From: Liolophura sinensis
Taxonomy: Eukaryota > Mollusca > Polyplacophora > Chitonida > Chitonidae
Reading direction: 5' to 3'
Length of the DNA stretch: 64,000 nucleotides
Assembly (NCBI RefSeq): GCF_032854445.1
Contig: NC_088302.1
Span: forward strand, 33,079,979-33,143,978
In this document: positions 1 through 12,084 of the stretch, in pieces
Position numbering within the stretch: position 1 is the stretch's first letter
Layout: every line of letters begins with the position of its first letter
Notes under the pieces: generated by a model
What the model saw: only the letters and a program-made list of their open reading frames with translations
Databases searched by the model: none
What the model was told of the DNA's origin: nothing
Made by a program: the position numbers and the translations under genes

Positions 1-52
1 ATATGAAACAAAAATTAACGGTACCCTTACAAGAACTGACGATTGCCAATAG

Positions 53-201
53 GTTTTCTGCCACAAACTATCTGGAGGTGTGTATTTCTCCTTGGAATAC
101 TAACGCTGTTATCTGGACTCGCGGCCATTGGCGTGGTCCGATACACTGTATTGTCTCTTGCTCTATTTATTATCGTATATATTCTTTCTGTGAAAGAATA
201 A
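53..201 (+). CDS. possible terminal exon of a membrane protein (partial)
   Basis: An AG at 51-52 could be a splice acceptor. Reading then runs from 55 in one frame to TAA at 199-201, with two bases at 53-54 completing a split codon. The 48 codons encode a strongly hydrophobic peptide: about 20 nonpolar residues starting at VFLLGILTLLSGLAAIGVV, then Arg-Tyr, then a second run (LSLALFIIVYIL), ending in VKE. That suggests two closely spaced membrane helices, as at the end of a claudin or PMP22-like tetraspan protein, but no family signature is visible. AATAAA overlaps the stop at 197-202. Weak points: the acceptor has a poor pyrimidine tract, upstream sequence is outside the window, and an overlapping frame is also open from 3 to 233. 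It may be a chance ORF. Confidence 0.22.
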
Positions 202-227
202 ATGATAAGCTGACAAAACCATGTGAG

Positions 228-600
228 TTTTAAGCAACAAAGGCAGTTAGATGGAAGGAAGGATGTCGAAGTGCGAAACAAAATAGTGTTCCCTGGAAAC
301 CTTTATACTGATATAATGGATGAAGTGTAGCAGCTTGTCTGGACCAACTCCAAGCTAATTACGAAGATCACGGTAGACGAGCTTGTAATACGAACCTAAG
401 TACAAAGTACAAACTAAGGACGTAATGTGTATTCGAACAAAGTAACAACGAGTTGCTTAGCTTTCCCTGGACGATTGTCTCCGTGTAGAAAGCCGCGCCT
501 GGATCCACGCCAAGAAGTATTTATCTGTGTAGGTATAGAGGTCTTCTATGACAGCCGCGAGCCTCAGTAGAAGCCTTCACTTCAGGCTCCTGACCTCCGT
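228..600 (+). repeat. dispersed repeat family C, copy 1
   Basis: This segment aligns by eye with 11195-11640, with the reverse complement of 45955-46380, and more weakly with 61430-61830. Shared landmarks in order are a GTGTTCCCTGGAAAC-like block, AGCAGCTTGT, AGACGAGCTTGTRAYACGA, GTAGAAAGC and CTGTGTAGGTATAGAGGTC. No long ORF, tRNA-like head or clear terminal inverted repeat is visible, so its class is unknown. Confidence 0.65.
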
Positions 601-1460
601 ATTTTTAGAACAATAGAAGACAAGTGTTTCAAATCAATAGTCGAAGCCAGGCGCACAGATGGATGAAAAACGGACTGATTCGTTTTAGGCATCGCTTGAA
701 AGAAGGAAATGAGAAGCTAGGTGAAAAAAATGTTAAGTTTCCATATTCCAGTTATCCTCTATTAGACAATAATACCGAAAATTCTGCACAAATCACAAAA
801 TAATTATTAAGATCGTCGACAAGACACAGTACAATACTCCACATGCCAAGGGGCAAACTGAAATGTTGGCCTACCCTGTCAGATAATCTGATCATGATAC
901 GCCGAATCAGCTCTGTCAGAGTGTGCACACTCCCGTGATCATTGGATATTTTTTGTGTTTCTATCCGATTTCACGCAATATTTTTTTTTAAAAATTAATA
1001 CTTTAGAAATGTCCATTTTATAGAATGTCTCATTTTAGGTAGTTATTGTGGATGTGTATTGATTAAGGAACGTATGGACATAGCACAATAAATGATAAAT
1101 CAAGTTCGAGAGCAAGATGGACAAGATAGGTTTATTAATATTTTAAAAAGAAACCCCATTATTTTCTCGGACAGTTTTTAATGGTCTTTCATCTCATATA
1201 TACTTCAGTTTAATGTTTTCTTTGCTCTTAAGACTGATCCGATTCATTCTAATATTGACAAAGTCGATCAAAAAATTTGTCTTTGGAAATCTTCAAAGTT
1301 TTATTTACTGGAAATCTGTAAAATTCCGAACCGACAGACAAAGTAAACATTTTTCCTCAAAAGGATTCATTAAGAAAATGGAAAGTATCCAACTAGTTCG
1401 AATTTGAGAAATGAAGCGGTAAAGAGAGAGAGAGAAAATTGCTTTGCGTTGACAGATTCT
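601..1460. other. no gene seen; AT-rich spacer
   Basis: All frames are short. The only structure is a poly-A/T tract near 980-1000 and a short AG microsatellite at 1420-1436. Confidence 0.6.
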
Positions 1461-1464
1461 TTGA

Positions 1465-1950
1465 TCTTGTATTGATTTATCATTGATGCCCGAAAAAGTG
1501 GATAACAATATTACCCTCCCTGTGCCAGGATGGTTACAAGGTTTAAATATTTAAGGATTGTCTGAACAGCTGGCCATCAAATAACGATTTCTGGTTCTCT
1601 CGCGTACTTAATATTGACTTCATGGTAGAAACCTCATTACAGTATCTTACGAACCCCATCTTTAAACATTGTATTATATTTTTTATTTCTTCCCGAGTCG
1701 TTGTCTGTCCTAAATTTTCCCATTTGTTTAAATTACAGCCTGTAATGTAATTCAATCCAAACGTTCTCGACACTTCCGTATTTATGAGTTTAGTGTCATT
1801 GTACATAGGGTATACATTCTGCAAATATGTACCGGTTATGTAAACATGTTTACGATGAAACCATCCACAATTTTCTTTTACGTTAGCCTATAAATATGAG
1901 CGACGGAGTTGTGAAGCTAGCAGTCATTCATTCAAGTCCACGGTTGAATG
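1465..1950 (+). repeat. dispersed repeat family A, copy 1
   Basis: Positions 1640-1920 match 19595-19885 at roughly four bases in five over nearly 300 bp, including a shared block GAGTTTAGTGTCATTGTACA followed by TAGGGTATACATTCTG. The part 1465-1640 also matches 14850-15010, around TTTAAATATTTAA and TCTCGCGTA. The 3' part contains a TATA-like box. A degenerate solo LTR is one possibility; a non-LTR or gene-derived repeat is another. Confidence 0.7.
1889..1896 (+). promoter_or_regulatory. TATA-like box in family A, copy 1
   Basis: TATAAATA followed by TGAGCGA is kept in copy 2 at 19851-19858, in a region where the surrounding repeat has diverged. This is a candidate pol II core promoter of the element. 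Initiator and transcript are not visible from sequence. Confidence 0.35.
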
Positions 1951-2153
1951 TTTTAGTGTTTCAGCGTCGGACACGATATGACCAATCGGTATTTTAAAAC
2001 TATTGGACTTGATAAAAATGTATCATTTTACGAATAGCCTCAGGTTTATATTGTATTACTGCAGTGAATTGTAAGACTTCATTTTCGTGTCTTAAGAAAT
2101 TTATTTGACAGAACAGTTGATCTTTGAAACATAGCCCACTATTACACATCAGG

Positions 2154-2820
2154 GTAGTTGGTCAGTACTGTGGACGTGTATGTATCAGCACTGCAACGTT
2201 TTTGTGTCAGTACTGTCACGTATTGGTGCCAGCACTGTGACATGCTGGTGTCCAGTACTGTGATGTGTTGGTGTCAGTACTGTGGACGTGGATATATCAG
2301 CACTTCAACGTTTTTTGTATCAGTAGTGTCACGTACTGGTGCCAGTACTGTGACATGCTGGTGTCAGTACTGTAATGTGTTGGTGTCAGTATTGTGACGT
2401 GTATGTATCAGCACTGCAACGTTTTTTGTGTCAATTACTATCACGTACTGCTGTCAGTTCTGTGACATACTGGTGTCAGTACTGTAATGTTGTTGGTGTT
2501 AGTACTGTGATATGCTGGTGTAAGTACAGTGATGTGTTAGTGTCAGTACTATGACGTAATGGTGTCAAAAGAATGACAATAGAATGTCAGTACTGCGACA
2601 TCATGGTGTCGGTATAAACAACGCGTTGGTGTCAGTAATGCAATGTGCTGATATCAGGTGTTGGTGTCAGTATTGTAAAGTGTTGGTGTCAGCACTGTAA
2701 AGTGTTGCTTTTAGTACTGTGACATGTTGGTCTTAGTACTGTAACGTGTTGATGTCAGTACTATAACGTGTTGGTGTCAGTGCTGTAATATGATGGTATC
2801 AATATTACAACGTGTAGTGC
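2154..2820. repeat. 22-bp minisatellite, about 30 degenerate units
   Basis: The unit is close to GTCAGTACTGTGACGTGTTG plus GT. Units vary by substitution and short indels, with some at 20-27 bp. TTG-initiated frames through it are low-complexity Val/Ser/Thr/Cys/Trp strings and are not genes. Confidence 0.9.
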
Positions 2821-3766
2821 AGTTCTTTGTGCAGTTCCCACAAAGAGATGGTACGCACGGATTTTGTGTTAAGTAATTTTACTGCCATAGCCGATCTCCA
2901 GTCGGCTGCTCGGTAGGCCCCGCTATTAAAGCTATAGCTTTATCCTGTGTCAAAATGTACTTTTCATGTGTTTATCTTCAGATTTAATATTCATTTGCTA
3001 TTCTTTCCTTCTTTCCACTTTAGAATAAATATCAATCTATTCCCCGAGGGATTCTAAATTCATATCTGTGTGCGATGACCACAACCGGTACATGCTAATA
3101 GCCAATAGGGGTGTGTAGATACGTACAGTACAAATGCATGCACGATGTAGACGTCAGCCTTAGTGTACAGAGATTTACTATCTATCAGTTTTCAGTTCAG
3201 TTAGTATAATTTTATAATTACTGTGTGCAGAAGCCCTCGTGGAAATTCACCTGTATTCCTCTCCTAACCTTCAGCTGTAAAAAATGGCGAGAGCAGATAC
3301 GGCTGCTTTTGGTAGGTACAAAATCCTACCGCCTTCCCGCTGTAAATCCACGCCTTCTGATCCACGCCAAATCATTTGGAAACTTGAAAAAACTAACACC
3401 AGGGTTCTTCGACCAATTTAATTGATTGTCCATCAAATGCAACGGAGTTCTCTCCAGAGGTTAGCTCGTTCAATGTAACTTTCTTCGGAGTGCATTCATG
3501 TTTTTGCGACGAAGCAAGAATGTTGACAACAAAAATGCCAGATAGCGTGAAAATAAAAGATTTATGCACTGCTCTGAGTATAATCTTGATGAGATGATGG
3601 GAGTTTTGTAATATAAAGTGCTAACGTAACAGCATGTTATTTTTTCTTATATTGGTTGTGTTGCACAAAAGAACTGCTCAAATGGCCGGTTTCAAACAGA
3701 ACTTTTTCTTCGGTTTCTTGAATGACAGGCAATAACCATCCTGTTCCTGAAGTTAAGTTTTGTTAA
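2821..3766. other. no gene seen
   Basis: AT-rich sequence with no splice-flanked ORF. The frame at 3225-3425 starts at a non-ATG codon and has no recognisable domain. Confidence 0.55.
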
Positions 3767-4073
3767 AGAGTGAGTGAGTGCTTGGGCTTCCTTGGAGTGC
3801 ATGTAATGTGCCTCCTTGTTGCAGGACGGATTTCCACCGCTCTTTTATCAAGTGTTGCTTCACTGATAAGACATTGAAAGAAAGTAATCTACCTCGCCCA
3901 AGCCATTATACGATATGGGTCAACCATTCGTTGCACTATCCCCTTTATGCTGAACGCCAAGCGAGGAAGTTATAACTTCTTTTTAAGGTCTTAGGTGTAA
4001 CCCGGCCCAGGATTGACACTGGATCTACCGCTCCCGAAGCGGACGCTCTATCAACTGTGCTATCGAGGCCGAT
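3767..4073 (-). mobile_element. tRNA-derived SINE, second family, copy 1
   Basis: The right end, read on the minus strand, begins GGCCTCGATAGCACAGTTGA and continues through an anticodon-like CTTCGGGAG arm. The B-box region is degenerate: GTGTCAATCCTG, with an A for the conserved TC dinucleotide. The body contains CCTCCTTGTTGCAGGACGG and a GCGAGGAAGTTATAACTTC block. The left end has a short GAGT repeat in place of the usual simple tail. I associate this layout with molluscan SINEs from memory. It is a dead copy. Confidence 0.75.
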
Positions 4074-5190
4074 AGCTTTGATAAAGGGCATGGTGATAAG
4101 GTTTCAAGTTTTTTGGATACTTTACCATGAGTTGTCCTAGAAATGGCTTACATTTGATGAAATGAGAGAATTTAACTACATGTATTATACTTCTTCAATC
4201 CAAAAAACTGACAGAAAACCACGAAGAAAAGTTTCCATAGCATGTGTTTACCTGCAATTCACATGTTCAGATTGTTACTAAAGAAAAGCGAAATGTCCCA
4301 TTATTTATATAAACATGCAATCCTCAATCGTATACCCATGTATTAACCTACTAATGTCAAAAGACTGGTTATAAAACTGGTTTGACAACGATCTCTGTTA
4401 CCCAATGGACGAAGTCATTTATTTACTTACTCACAAAATGACACTGATATTGTGCATGTACACCAATCTGCAGTTCTAACCGCTTGTCATTGATGTTCGT
4501 CGATGTCTTGGTTTCAAGTTAAATCTAGCTATTAAGTCAAAAACCAGTTTTGAACCCCCGAGCCCTAGACAGCAATATGAAGAGATGACCTTTTCGATCC
4601 ATGACATTAACAATGTTTCTATTCAATCCTGAAAATGCATAGTCAATACCTTATACATATAATGTATGCTATGAGACAGCCCTTGATGAAAAACAGCCAA
4701 GCTCCCCAACCTGTCCACTCATTTAAAATGTTTAGAAAGCAGCCCGAAAAAAGCCCCGATCTGTCTATCATCCCACAGCTAAATATCCATCCATATTTCA
4801 TCAAGTTCAACCTGTGCACTATTTCAAGTTTTCAAAATCGCCGAGGTCTTCTATATGTTTGAACGAAGGCTACTTGTATTGGCCAGAAGGAACCAAGAAA
4901 CACTCTATGAGGTATAAATAATACCTATTGTATAGTCTAGACGCCTATGTATGACCATAACAGTGTGTCTGGTGTTTTGAGAATTAATGTGTGACCTGCA
5001 GTCACCGACCTGCAAAATTCTTTGAAGCATTACCATAAGCTAGATAAAAGCCACCATTTACTCATCACAAGAAGGCTGTGGAAACGACAGTTATTTATTT
5101 ATTAGAGACTAATTTCGGGCTCGTAGACCAAAGTTATGATTAAATATGTAGACGTTAAATTGAATATTCACGTACTGAATGCCTATCGTA
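4074..5190. other. no gene seen
   Basis: Only short frames. The ORF at 4635-4862 has no recognised motif and no convincing splice context. Confidence 0.5.
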
Positions 5191-5194
5191 AATC

Positions 5195-5336
5195 CCGTCA
5201 GGCTGATCCTTCCCACGTTCGACTGAAGAGGAAACCAGGGTGAGCTGGACTTGAGCTCACACCAAACTGATTGGTGAGCGTTTCCTGGGTGATCCTGCTG
5301 TGATAGCACGCTAAGCACTAGGTCACGGAGGCCTCC
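5195..5336 (-). mobile_element. tRNA-derived SINE (first family), 5' truncated body
   Basis: Head to body on the minus strand: GGAGGCCTCCGTGACCTAG, a B-box-like GTGAGCTCAAGTCCAGCTC and the GGTTTCCTCTTCAGTCG linker. The tail half with GCCGTACTCAAG is absent. Confidence 0.65.
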
Positions 5337-8300
5337 CCTCTACTATGATAAGGATGGGGCTTTGAACCCGTCATGAATTGCAAGTCCTGTCACTTTCTCT
5401 CAATGAATGTCTTAGTTTTGTCACAAGCATGCACAATTTATTGAGTCCAGTTAGATTGATCTACATTTTACACCGATATCGTTTACATATTAATCCAACG
5501 TTTCTTCGTCAGAGCCAAGTACTGCCTTATAATGCACAGCTTACACAATCAGAGACACAACAAAACGTCGTCAGCCGCTTAGATGTGCAAAATCCCACCG
5601 GGTAAATGTTTTATGTATACTTTGTTTATAAGCGATGCTTACGATATCATGACTCATGACTACCTTTTCTATGGCTCCTAGGTATCTGTGGACTATAGTG
5701 TGGTTTCATCATTCATATTCCGCGAGGCTTTATTCTTGTACCACTTGTGTGTTTCTCCATTGTTCCGTTTCTTAGTGCTAGGCTGATTTTCAGTGACAAG
5801 CCAACAATCCTATAAGCAGATGATTAATTTATAAATACCGCAACAGTGTACGAGACAAGTTATGTAAATGATAGATCCCAAAGGAATGGTAAGCTCTATA
5901 CTAACGACAACACCCCAGACAAAAGCAGCATGACGCAGTGCGTATATATACGCCTTGACAGTTTACTTATAATTCATTCAGCGTAAATTCTCCCAGTAAA
6001 TCAATAGCTATGAAATATGGTACCCTTGATCTACTACTAGGTGACATTACCACAATGTTCCTTCTATATACACAATCGAGAGTGCGAGTGAACATTCATT
6101 GCCGTTTGAAGTTTCTGTGTCTTCATTCTGAACCCTACAAAATCTCCATCATAGAACATCCAGCACTTCTAAAACATCAACTCATATTATGGCAGACGCA
6201 TTGTCTTTTCCGTTCTTGAAAGTATCAAGGTACCGGTATCAAAGTATCAAAGACTGGCTTATAACTGCAACGATATTTTAACTGCAATTGTATCGCACAT
6301 TTTAGACGCTTCTTGCTATGCTAAACGACTGTTTTTCTTTTTTCGGATGAAACAAATTCACACCAAGGCTATACTGGGAACCAGAGTTCAAAGTTGGTTT
6401 AAGGACACAAGTCTGTCCAAATATACATAACAAACACATGAGAGAGACATGCAGTGTTCAATACAAATTTGGCAATCACAGGAGCTAACCGGGGTCTGAA
6501 GCCTAAAAGTGGAATAAGAGAGGTATAACACTGCAGATGGTGTACATAAAGCTTGTGTAAGGAAAACTGTAGTGTAACGGTGGTATGCATAGGGATTGGA
6601 TTACCTGTTCTATTCTGCAAATACACCAGATTTGCTGGTGTAAATTATACCTATTATATTATTATACTATAGGAGGCAGCTTTAAGATGTGGAATTAGGC
6701 CGAATGCAATATTGTAGTTGACACCACCATCAAGTTTTTATCCTGTAAAGAGGTTTCTTGAAATACTTTTTGAAATGACTTGAAATATAGTACTGCGTTA
6801 ATGATAAACTTCGTTGCACAAGATACATTTTTTGAGCACATAATGACCGCAACAATTATTCATCTGTATAAATTGGCGTTCATCAAACGTTGGACTGTGC
6901 CATGAACATTCTATGAGAGAAGAGAATCTACAGATTCTCTGTCCAAGGCCAGAGTTAATAGGCAAGCACCTTAATCACTCAGCCATGATGAACGCTTCGG
7001 ATCATTTATCAAACTCAGTCGTGACTCTGATCAGATTGGTGTGTCACGGGTATTCAACAACAGATTTTCTCAACTATTGCATTTCCCTAGCATGGAATAA
7101 CGCTATACCGTAAAATGAGCTTATTCTTATGCATTGGATGATTACATTTCGCTACCAGGTAGAGAGAGATGAAAAATCTCAGAATAGCTTAACCCACAGT
7201 ATAATTAGTCCGTTTCTTTATGCATTCGTCCCGTCGTGTGTAATCCAAACATGGCAAACTCACGAGACAGACATGCGGTATCTATGGTTACATTCAAAGC
7301 AGTACCGTGGCGGAGGTGTGTCTGTCGCTTCTATCATACATAAAGAGCAGAATTAATAGCTGTGTTGAATTACACGTTTCTCTTCAAACCTTGTCGAATG
7401 AAACCGAATACATAACAAACCTGAGCTGATAATAATTCGGTAAGCTATGATTATGAAGAATAGAAACAGGACATAACACGAATCGACAAAGTAAATCAGA
7501 GTGCTTCACAAATCGTACGGCAATAAAATCGCAAACATTTATGTCAGAGACAGATACATGTAGCATCAATTATCATTGCAAGTCTCTATTATCGTGGAGC
7601 TAATGTATAAGATCAAGATTAAACGAATTTCACGACTTTGTCTATGTGGATGTTACAAGAAGTTGATCGTTGTAATGCGGCACAGCTACCACCGATATCA
7701 CTTTTACAGGCTCTTGTGATCGAAGCCAAGTCTGTCTAGCAATGGTGTAAATCAGTGGAACAGATGCTAAATGACAAGTCTTTTTTTCCCGCTGACTGTG
7801 ACAATGAGACCGTGTAGTAGTAGAAATTGCCAACCAAAGCTGCGAGATAGTTTTGAAGCATGTCTTAGCTAGAATAGGATTACCTATACAGGCATGTAAA
7901 AGACCAGGGCAGCATGGTTAGCATTTTTCTTTGCTCAATTCTAGAGCAAAAACCTCTGATAAATTGCATCTAACATCATAACATTTCTTTACTTAATTCT
8001 GCTGAAAGCATTATACTAGGAGTGTGTCCGTTGCTGCTTTGAAGCATATGAACGAGTAGCTGGAATAAAACCTTGAGTTAGGTAAATGGATAAGCGGCCG
8101 GATTCCACCGATAATCCAAGGGGCCATTTAGCAACAATCACACTGTTGTCGCTGCTCTGGTTTTACTCTCTGTGCTGTGGTGTTTGATAGTGTTTTCCTA
8201 CATAAATAAATATTCTGTTGACGTACTAAGCATCTACGAGGCTTGTACCCTTTCATTGTTTTTAGTGTGAATGTATATTAAATGTGATGGCGATAAAGCA

Positions 8301-10420
8301 TCTGGAGTAATTTTAGGATCAGTTGTTCTGGGTTTCCTCTCCAAGTTGTAAGTCTTTTTTCTATTCCTATAAATGGATTACACGGTCTCACCTAATAACG
8401 TATAATCCGATGACAAGTTTATACCACAGTAGAGATTAACGTGTTTGGTAGAATTAATTGCCTATTCGAACAGTGACCCTTGTATTTTTATGGGCTTGGT
8501 ATTTTCGTGTCTAAACATTTCAAGACCAATTATCCACATTCTACAAGACTGTTTAATTAACTGACCTTGGCATACATATCCTTCCTGCTCAAATAAAACA
8601 CAACCTCTTTTCAATCAATTGGCCTGACATTTGTGCGGCTTAATACCAATAATTGTTCTGGTTCTTTAGTATCGACTGATATCCGATACCCAAGGATACG
8701 TGAATGTGACTTCCAGCTTAGTTTCATACACGATTCCGATATTATATTTTAGCCCGCATATTAACGGCTAATCGTTCATTTATGAATAAACCAGCTAAAG
8801 AACGTACACGCAGCTGGAATATTATAGTTATCATATTGACAATGTCACTGTAGTTCATTCAGTACATGTCTTTATGGCACAATCGCCCTTATATCAGAAG
8901 CTCCACTGCATACATTTGACCAAAGAAAATGTCAGGAATTTTAACATGCCATTCATGATTAATGTGGTCAAGCAGTAAACATGGAGGCCAGGATCGCATG
9001 TTGCTTGGGACAGAGATGCGGACTTCGGAAAGAACTGCTGCCTCTGTGGACTTCGGATAGAACTGTTGCTTCAGTGTTTATCGCAGTTTTCTTTATGTAC
9101 AGTGAACCTTCCGCACGAACAAATCTTCCGTATTTCCAGAGGACCTCCCGAACAATTGAAGATTCGAAAAGCGGTAATTAAGTCATCCAATTTGCTCTTA
9201 TCCAACGGTGATTGTCTGCAAACTGATAAACTAATTGTGTTGTTTTTCACCTCATCTTGATTGGTTCCTAAAGGCTATTTTTCTCTGGCAGCGAAATATT
9301 CATCTCGCTCAGCAGCTTAAATGATATTAACTTGGTGAACATGTAATTCTGTTTGAGTATTATATATTATCGGATTTTAAATCGTGTGTTCGTGATGTAT
9401 GTACGGATCAGTTAAAGCAACATTACTTCTACTGTTTGTTCCTATTTATAACTTCCCCTCATCAAAGACAAGGGCAGCTTTGACAAAAACACAAAGGACT
9501 AACATTCTGCTGACGGCTATACAAAAAGATAACTTGATGGCAAGTGCTAGTCCCACGTCATTAAGCTTTAGAAGTAGCGGACACGCCTGTACAGTATACA
9601 CAGAGAAAATGTCCTCCGTACTTGAGATAAGAATCCCCCCCACGGTGCAAATGGACGCTGTCCCAGTGATGAGATTAATTCTGATAGAATTGATCTTTTC
9701 CTTAAAAAAAAAAACTGACAAGGGAGATCATGACTGCTATATCGCATATTGGCAATTTTCTCAACCTAATTAGGCTCGAATCGGATTTAATGGAATTCGT
9801 TGTCTCTAAAGACATACTGCTAGTGTGGTATGTTGCTGCCTGTTCGAGAGAGGTTTGCCAATCTTTCACAAGCATGAATGTGCAAACATTTCCTATGACA
9901 ATTGCCGACAACCGAATATTTATTCGATGAAAACAGAGTGATCTACTCATCCGTTTGATGCGTCTGTATAATGAATAATTTTTGAATGGTTGTAGTACAC
10001 AGGCTCCGAGATATACCTACTACAACAGAGCGATGTCTTTGTGTGACGTGTTGTCGTTGATTTACGGCACACCTAAGTTAGGTTCAATCCGCCACTTTAA
10101 CATGAGTGGTATATAACATATAGGAAACTAACTGAACAAGATTAGTCTAATTCTATGTTATTAAGGGTGGGTTTGTATGTTAAAGTTTGCAAAAGTAATG
10201 TGATTCTGTCGGAAGTCGCATCTAAACGCAAATATTGCCATGTTAAAAAACAGACAAGTAACTCTACTGTGTCGTTAAGCGAACGCGTCATTTGACACTG
10301 TGACTCTTTGGTCACTATGACATCGCTCGAAAAATAGATATTAGGGCTCATCTGCACGTAATCTTAAGGTTTATTGTTGTTATTATTTGACGTGAAGATA
10401 ATGACTCTCGTTGGCAAGGA
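5337..10420. other. no gene seen; mostly unclassified non-coding sequence
   Basis: Scattered ORFs under 125 codons on both strands overlap one another (for example around 9399-9950) and show no motif. A short segment at 6915-6985 resembles the tRNA-like head region at 49920-50030. The stretch 8130-8280 shares GACTAAGCATCWACGAGGCT-like wording with 51550-51590, hinting at another old repeat. Confidence 0.45.
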
Positions 10421-10426
10421 GATCGT

Positions 10427-10915
10427 GTGTTTGGTATGCATGAAGTTTGACTGTTATCTAGGACGTGTACGTCTCTGCCTGTTTCATATGCATGTAGTCA
10501 GACTCTCCTCCACAACTTATGCGCCACTGCCTGCTTCATATGTATGTAGTCAGACTCTCCTCCACAACTTATGCTCCACTGCCTGCTTCATATGTATGTA
10601 GCCAGACTCTCCTCCACAAGTTGTGTCCTAATGTATGTTTCGTATGTATGTAGTCTCACTGTTATCCACATGGTGTGCATCACTGTTTGTTTCGTATATA
10701 TGTAGCCTGACTGATATCCACTAAGAGTGCATCACTGTTTGTTTCGTATTGATATAGTCTGACTGATATCCACACCGTGTACATCACTGTTTGTTTCGTA
10801 TGGATACAGTCTGACTGATATCAACTACGAGTGCCTCACTGTTTGTTTCTTATGCATGTAATCTGGCTGGCATCCACAACATGTGCGCCACTCCCTTACG
10901 TATGCATGTATTTGT
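10427..10915 (+). repeat. 52-bp tandem array, about nine units
   Basis: Unit starts fall at exactly 52-bp spacing: 10477, 10529, 10581, 10633, 10685, 10737, 10789, 10841. Partial units flank these. The core is TTTCRTATGYATGTAGTC then CTCCACAA-like and a CACT end. The first three units form one subtype (CAGACTCTCCTCCACAA) and the later ones another (TGACTGATATCCAC). Length is constant although sequence diverges. Confidence 0.92.
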
Positions 10916-11194
10916 GCCCTTATTGCGACAACATCTACATTCACACAGCCTAAAACATCACTGTGCTAACAAAGAACATTTGGAATGGTTATCATGTATT
11001 TTCTGATGTTTCAAAAGTCATCGCTCGTTTGTTAAACTAGTTTTGCTAGACATGCTTTGTATATGTTAAAAGACATAAAATGGAGCAAAACAATCTCTTA
11101 CAAAATATATCGGCATACACAAGGAGACATAGATTTTATCCCCTAAATCCAGTCTTATTTAGGGCGTTGGAAACATTCTAACCCAGCAGAACTG

Positions 11195-11640
11195 AAACAA
11201 AAGAAGGTTGCAGATGGGTGGATGGACGGTGAAATTCAAAATGAACTGGTGTTTCCAGGATATCTTTATTTTTGGAGTAGATGTAGTGGAACAGCTTGTG
11301 AAGACAAACGCTAAGCAGTTTACGCAGATCTCTCTAGACGAGCTTGTGACACGAGTCCAGATATAAGTAGTGAATTTACAGGTAAATCGAATCTTCGATC
11401 AGCTGAAAAACATGCTGTTTAGCTCTCCCAGAGCGTTTCAGAATATCTGGCTATGTAGAAAGCAATTATCTGCCATTGAACCACTTCGACAGACGCCATA
11501 AGGGACAGAATGTAAATATAGCCACGTGGTTACTGGATCCTCGCCAATAACTAATTACCTGTGTAGGTATGGAGGTCGTCCTTGACAGCAGCGAATCTAA
11601 GTGGAGACGAATGTCGCCTTCTGAATTTGCTGTTACCATA
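11195..11640 (+). repeat. dispersed repeat family C, copy 2
   Basis: This is the fullest direct match to the minus-strand copy at 45955-46380. Shared blocks include GACAAACGCTAAGCAG, ATCTCTCTAGACGAGCTTGT, GTAGAAAGCAATTATCTG, GCCACGTGG and CTGGATCCWCGCCA. The element contains no ORF above 70 codons. Confidence 0.75.
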
Positions 11641-11739
11641 AAATCTCTCTACTTTGTCAGTGAATATTTCTAAACTGTGCAAGTCTCAGCTTCTTAATGT
11701 TTCTATTCCATAGCTGATATCTCAAACCAAAAGAAATAC

Positions 11740-12081
11740 ATGGCACGCCGTTATATCAGTTTCACTTCACGTTGGTTATGTAATGTATGTACAGAACACC
11801 TGTCTAAGGAGTCAAATGCGAAATCTCGCACGAGTATACAAACTAACATTTCTGTGAAACAAGGGATTTGTAAGTTAGGTGAAACCCAAATATCGAATCT
11901 TACATTAATGTTTAAGATTGAGCGAAAGTATTTGGTTGCTTTTAGAGAATCGCTAATATTTTTGACGGGCATGAAGTGCTTGGGCCTTTACGAGTGTAGC
12001 AAAATGGAGCGAGTTCAAAAGATGTCGAACAAGTACGCAATCGTTATATCAAACACAGGTCAAAAGAGCTGCACGGTGTAA
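11740..12081 (+). CDS. unclassified ATG ORF, 113 codons
   Basis: An ATG ORF begins 100 bp after family C copy 2. The product is basic and Cys/Ser/Lys-rich, with no signal peptide, transmembrane run or domain that I recognise. CAATAAATG lies about 10 bases past the stop and could act as a polyadenylation signal. The 73-codon frame on the other strand and the AT-rich composition make a chance ORF equally likely. No function is proposed. Confidence 0.15.
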   Translation: MARRYISFTSRWLCNVCTEHLSKESNAKSRTSIQTNISVKQGICKLGETQISNLTLMFKIERKYLVAFRESLIFLTGMKCLGLYECSKMERVQKMSNKYAIVISNTGQKSCTV

Positions 12082-12084
12082 CAA

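Noticed and set aside
2158-2397. 79-codon frame through the 22-bp minisatellite
   Set aside because: Starts at TTG, is a low-complexity translation of the repeat, and closes when unit length varies.
4000-4070. Possible tRNA gene on the minus strand
   Set aside because: A/B-box-like arms belong to a SINE head: the B box is degenerate and the acceptor stem is unpaired.
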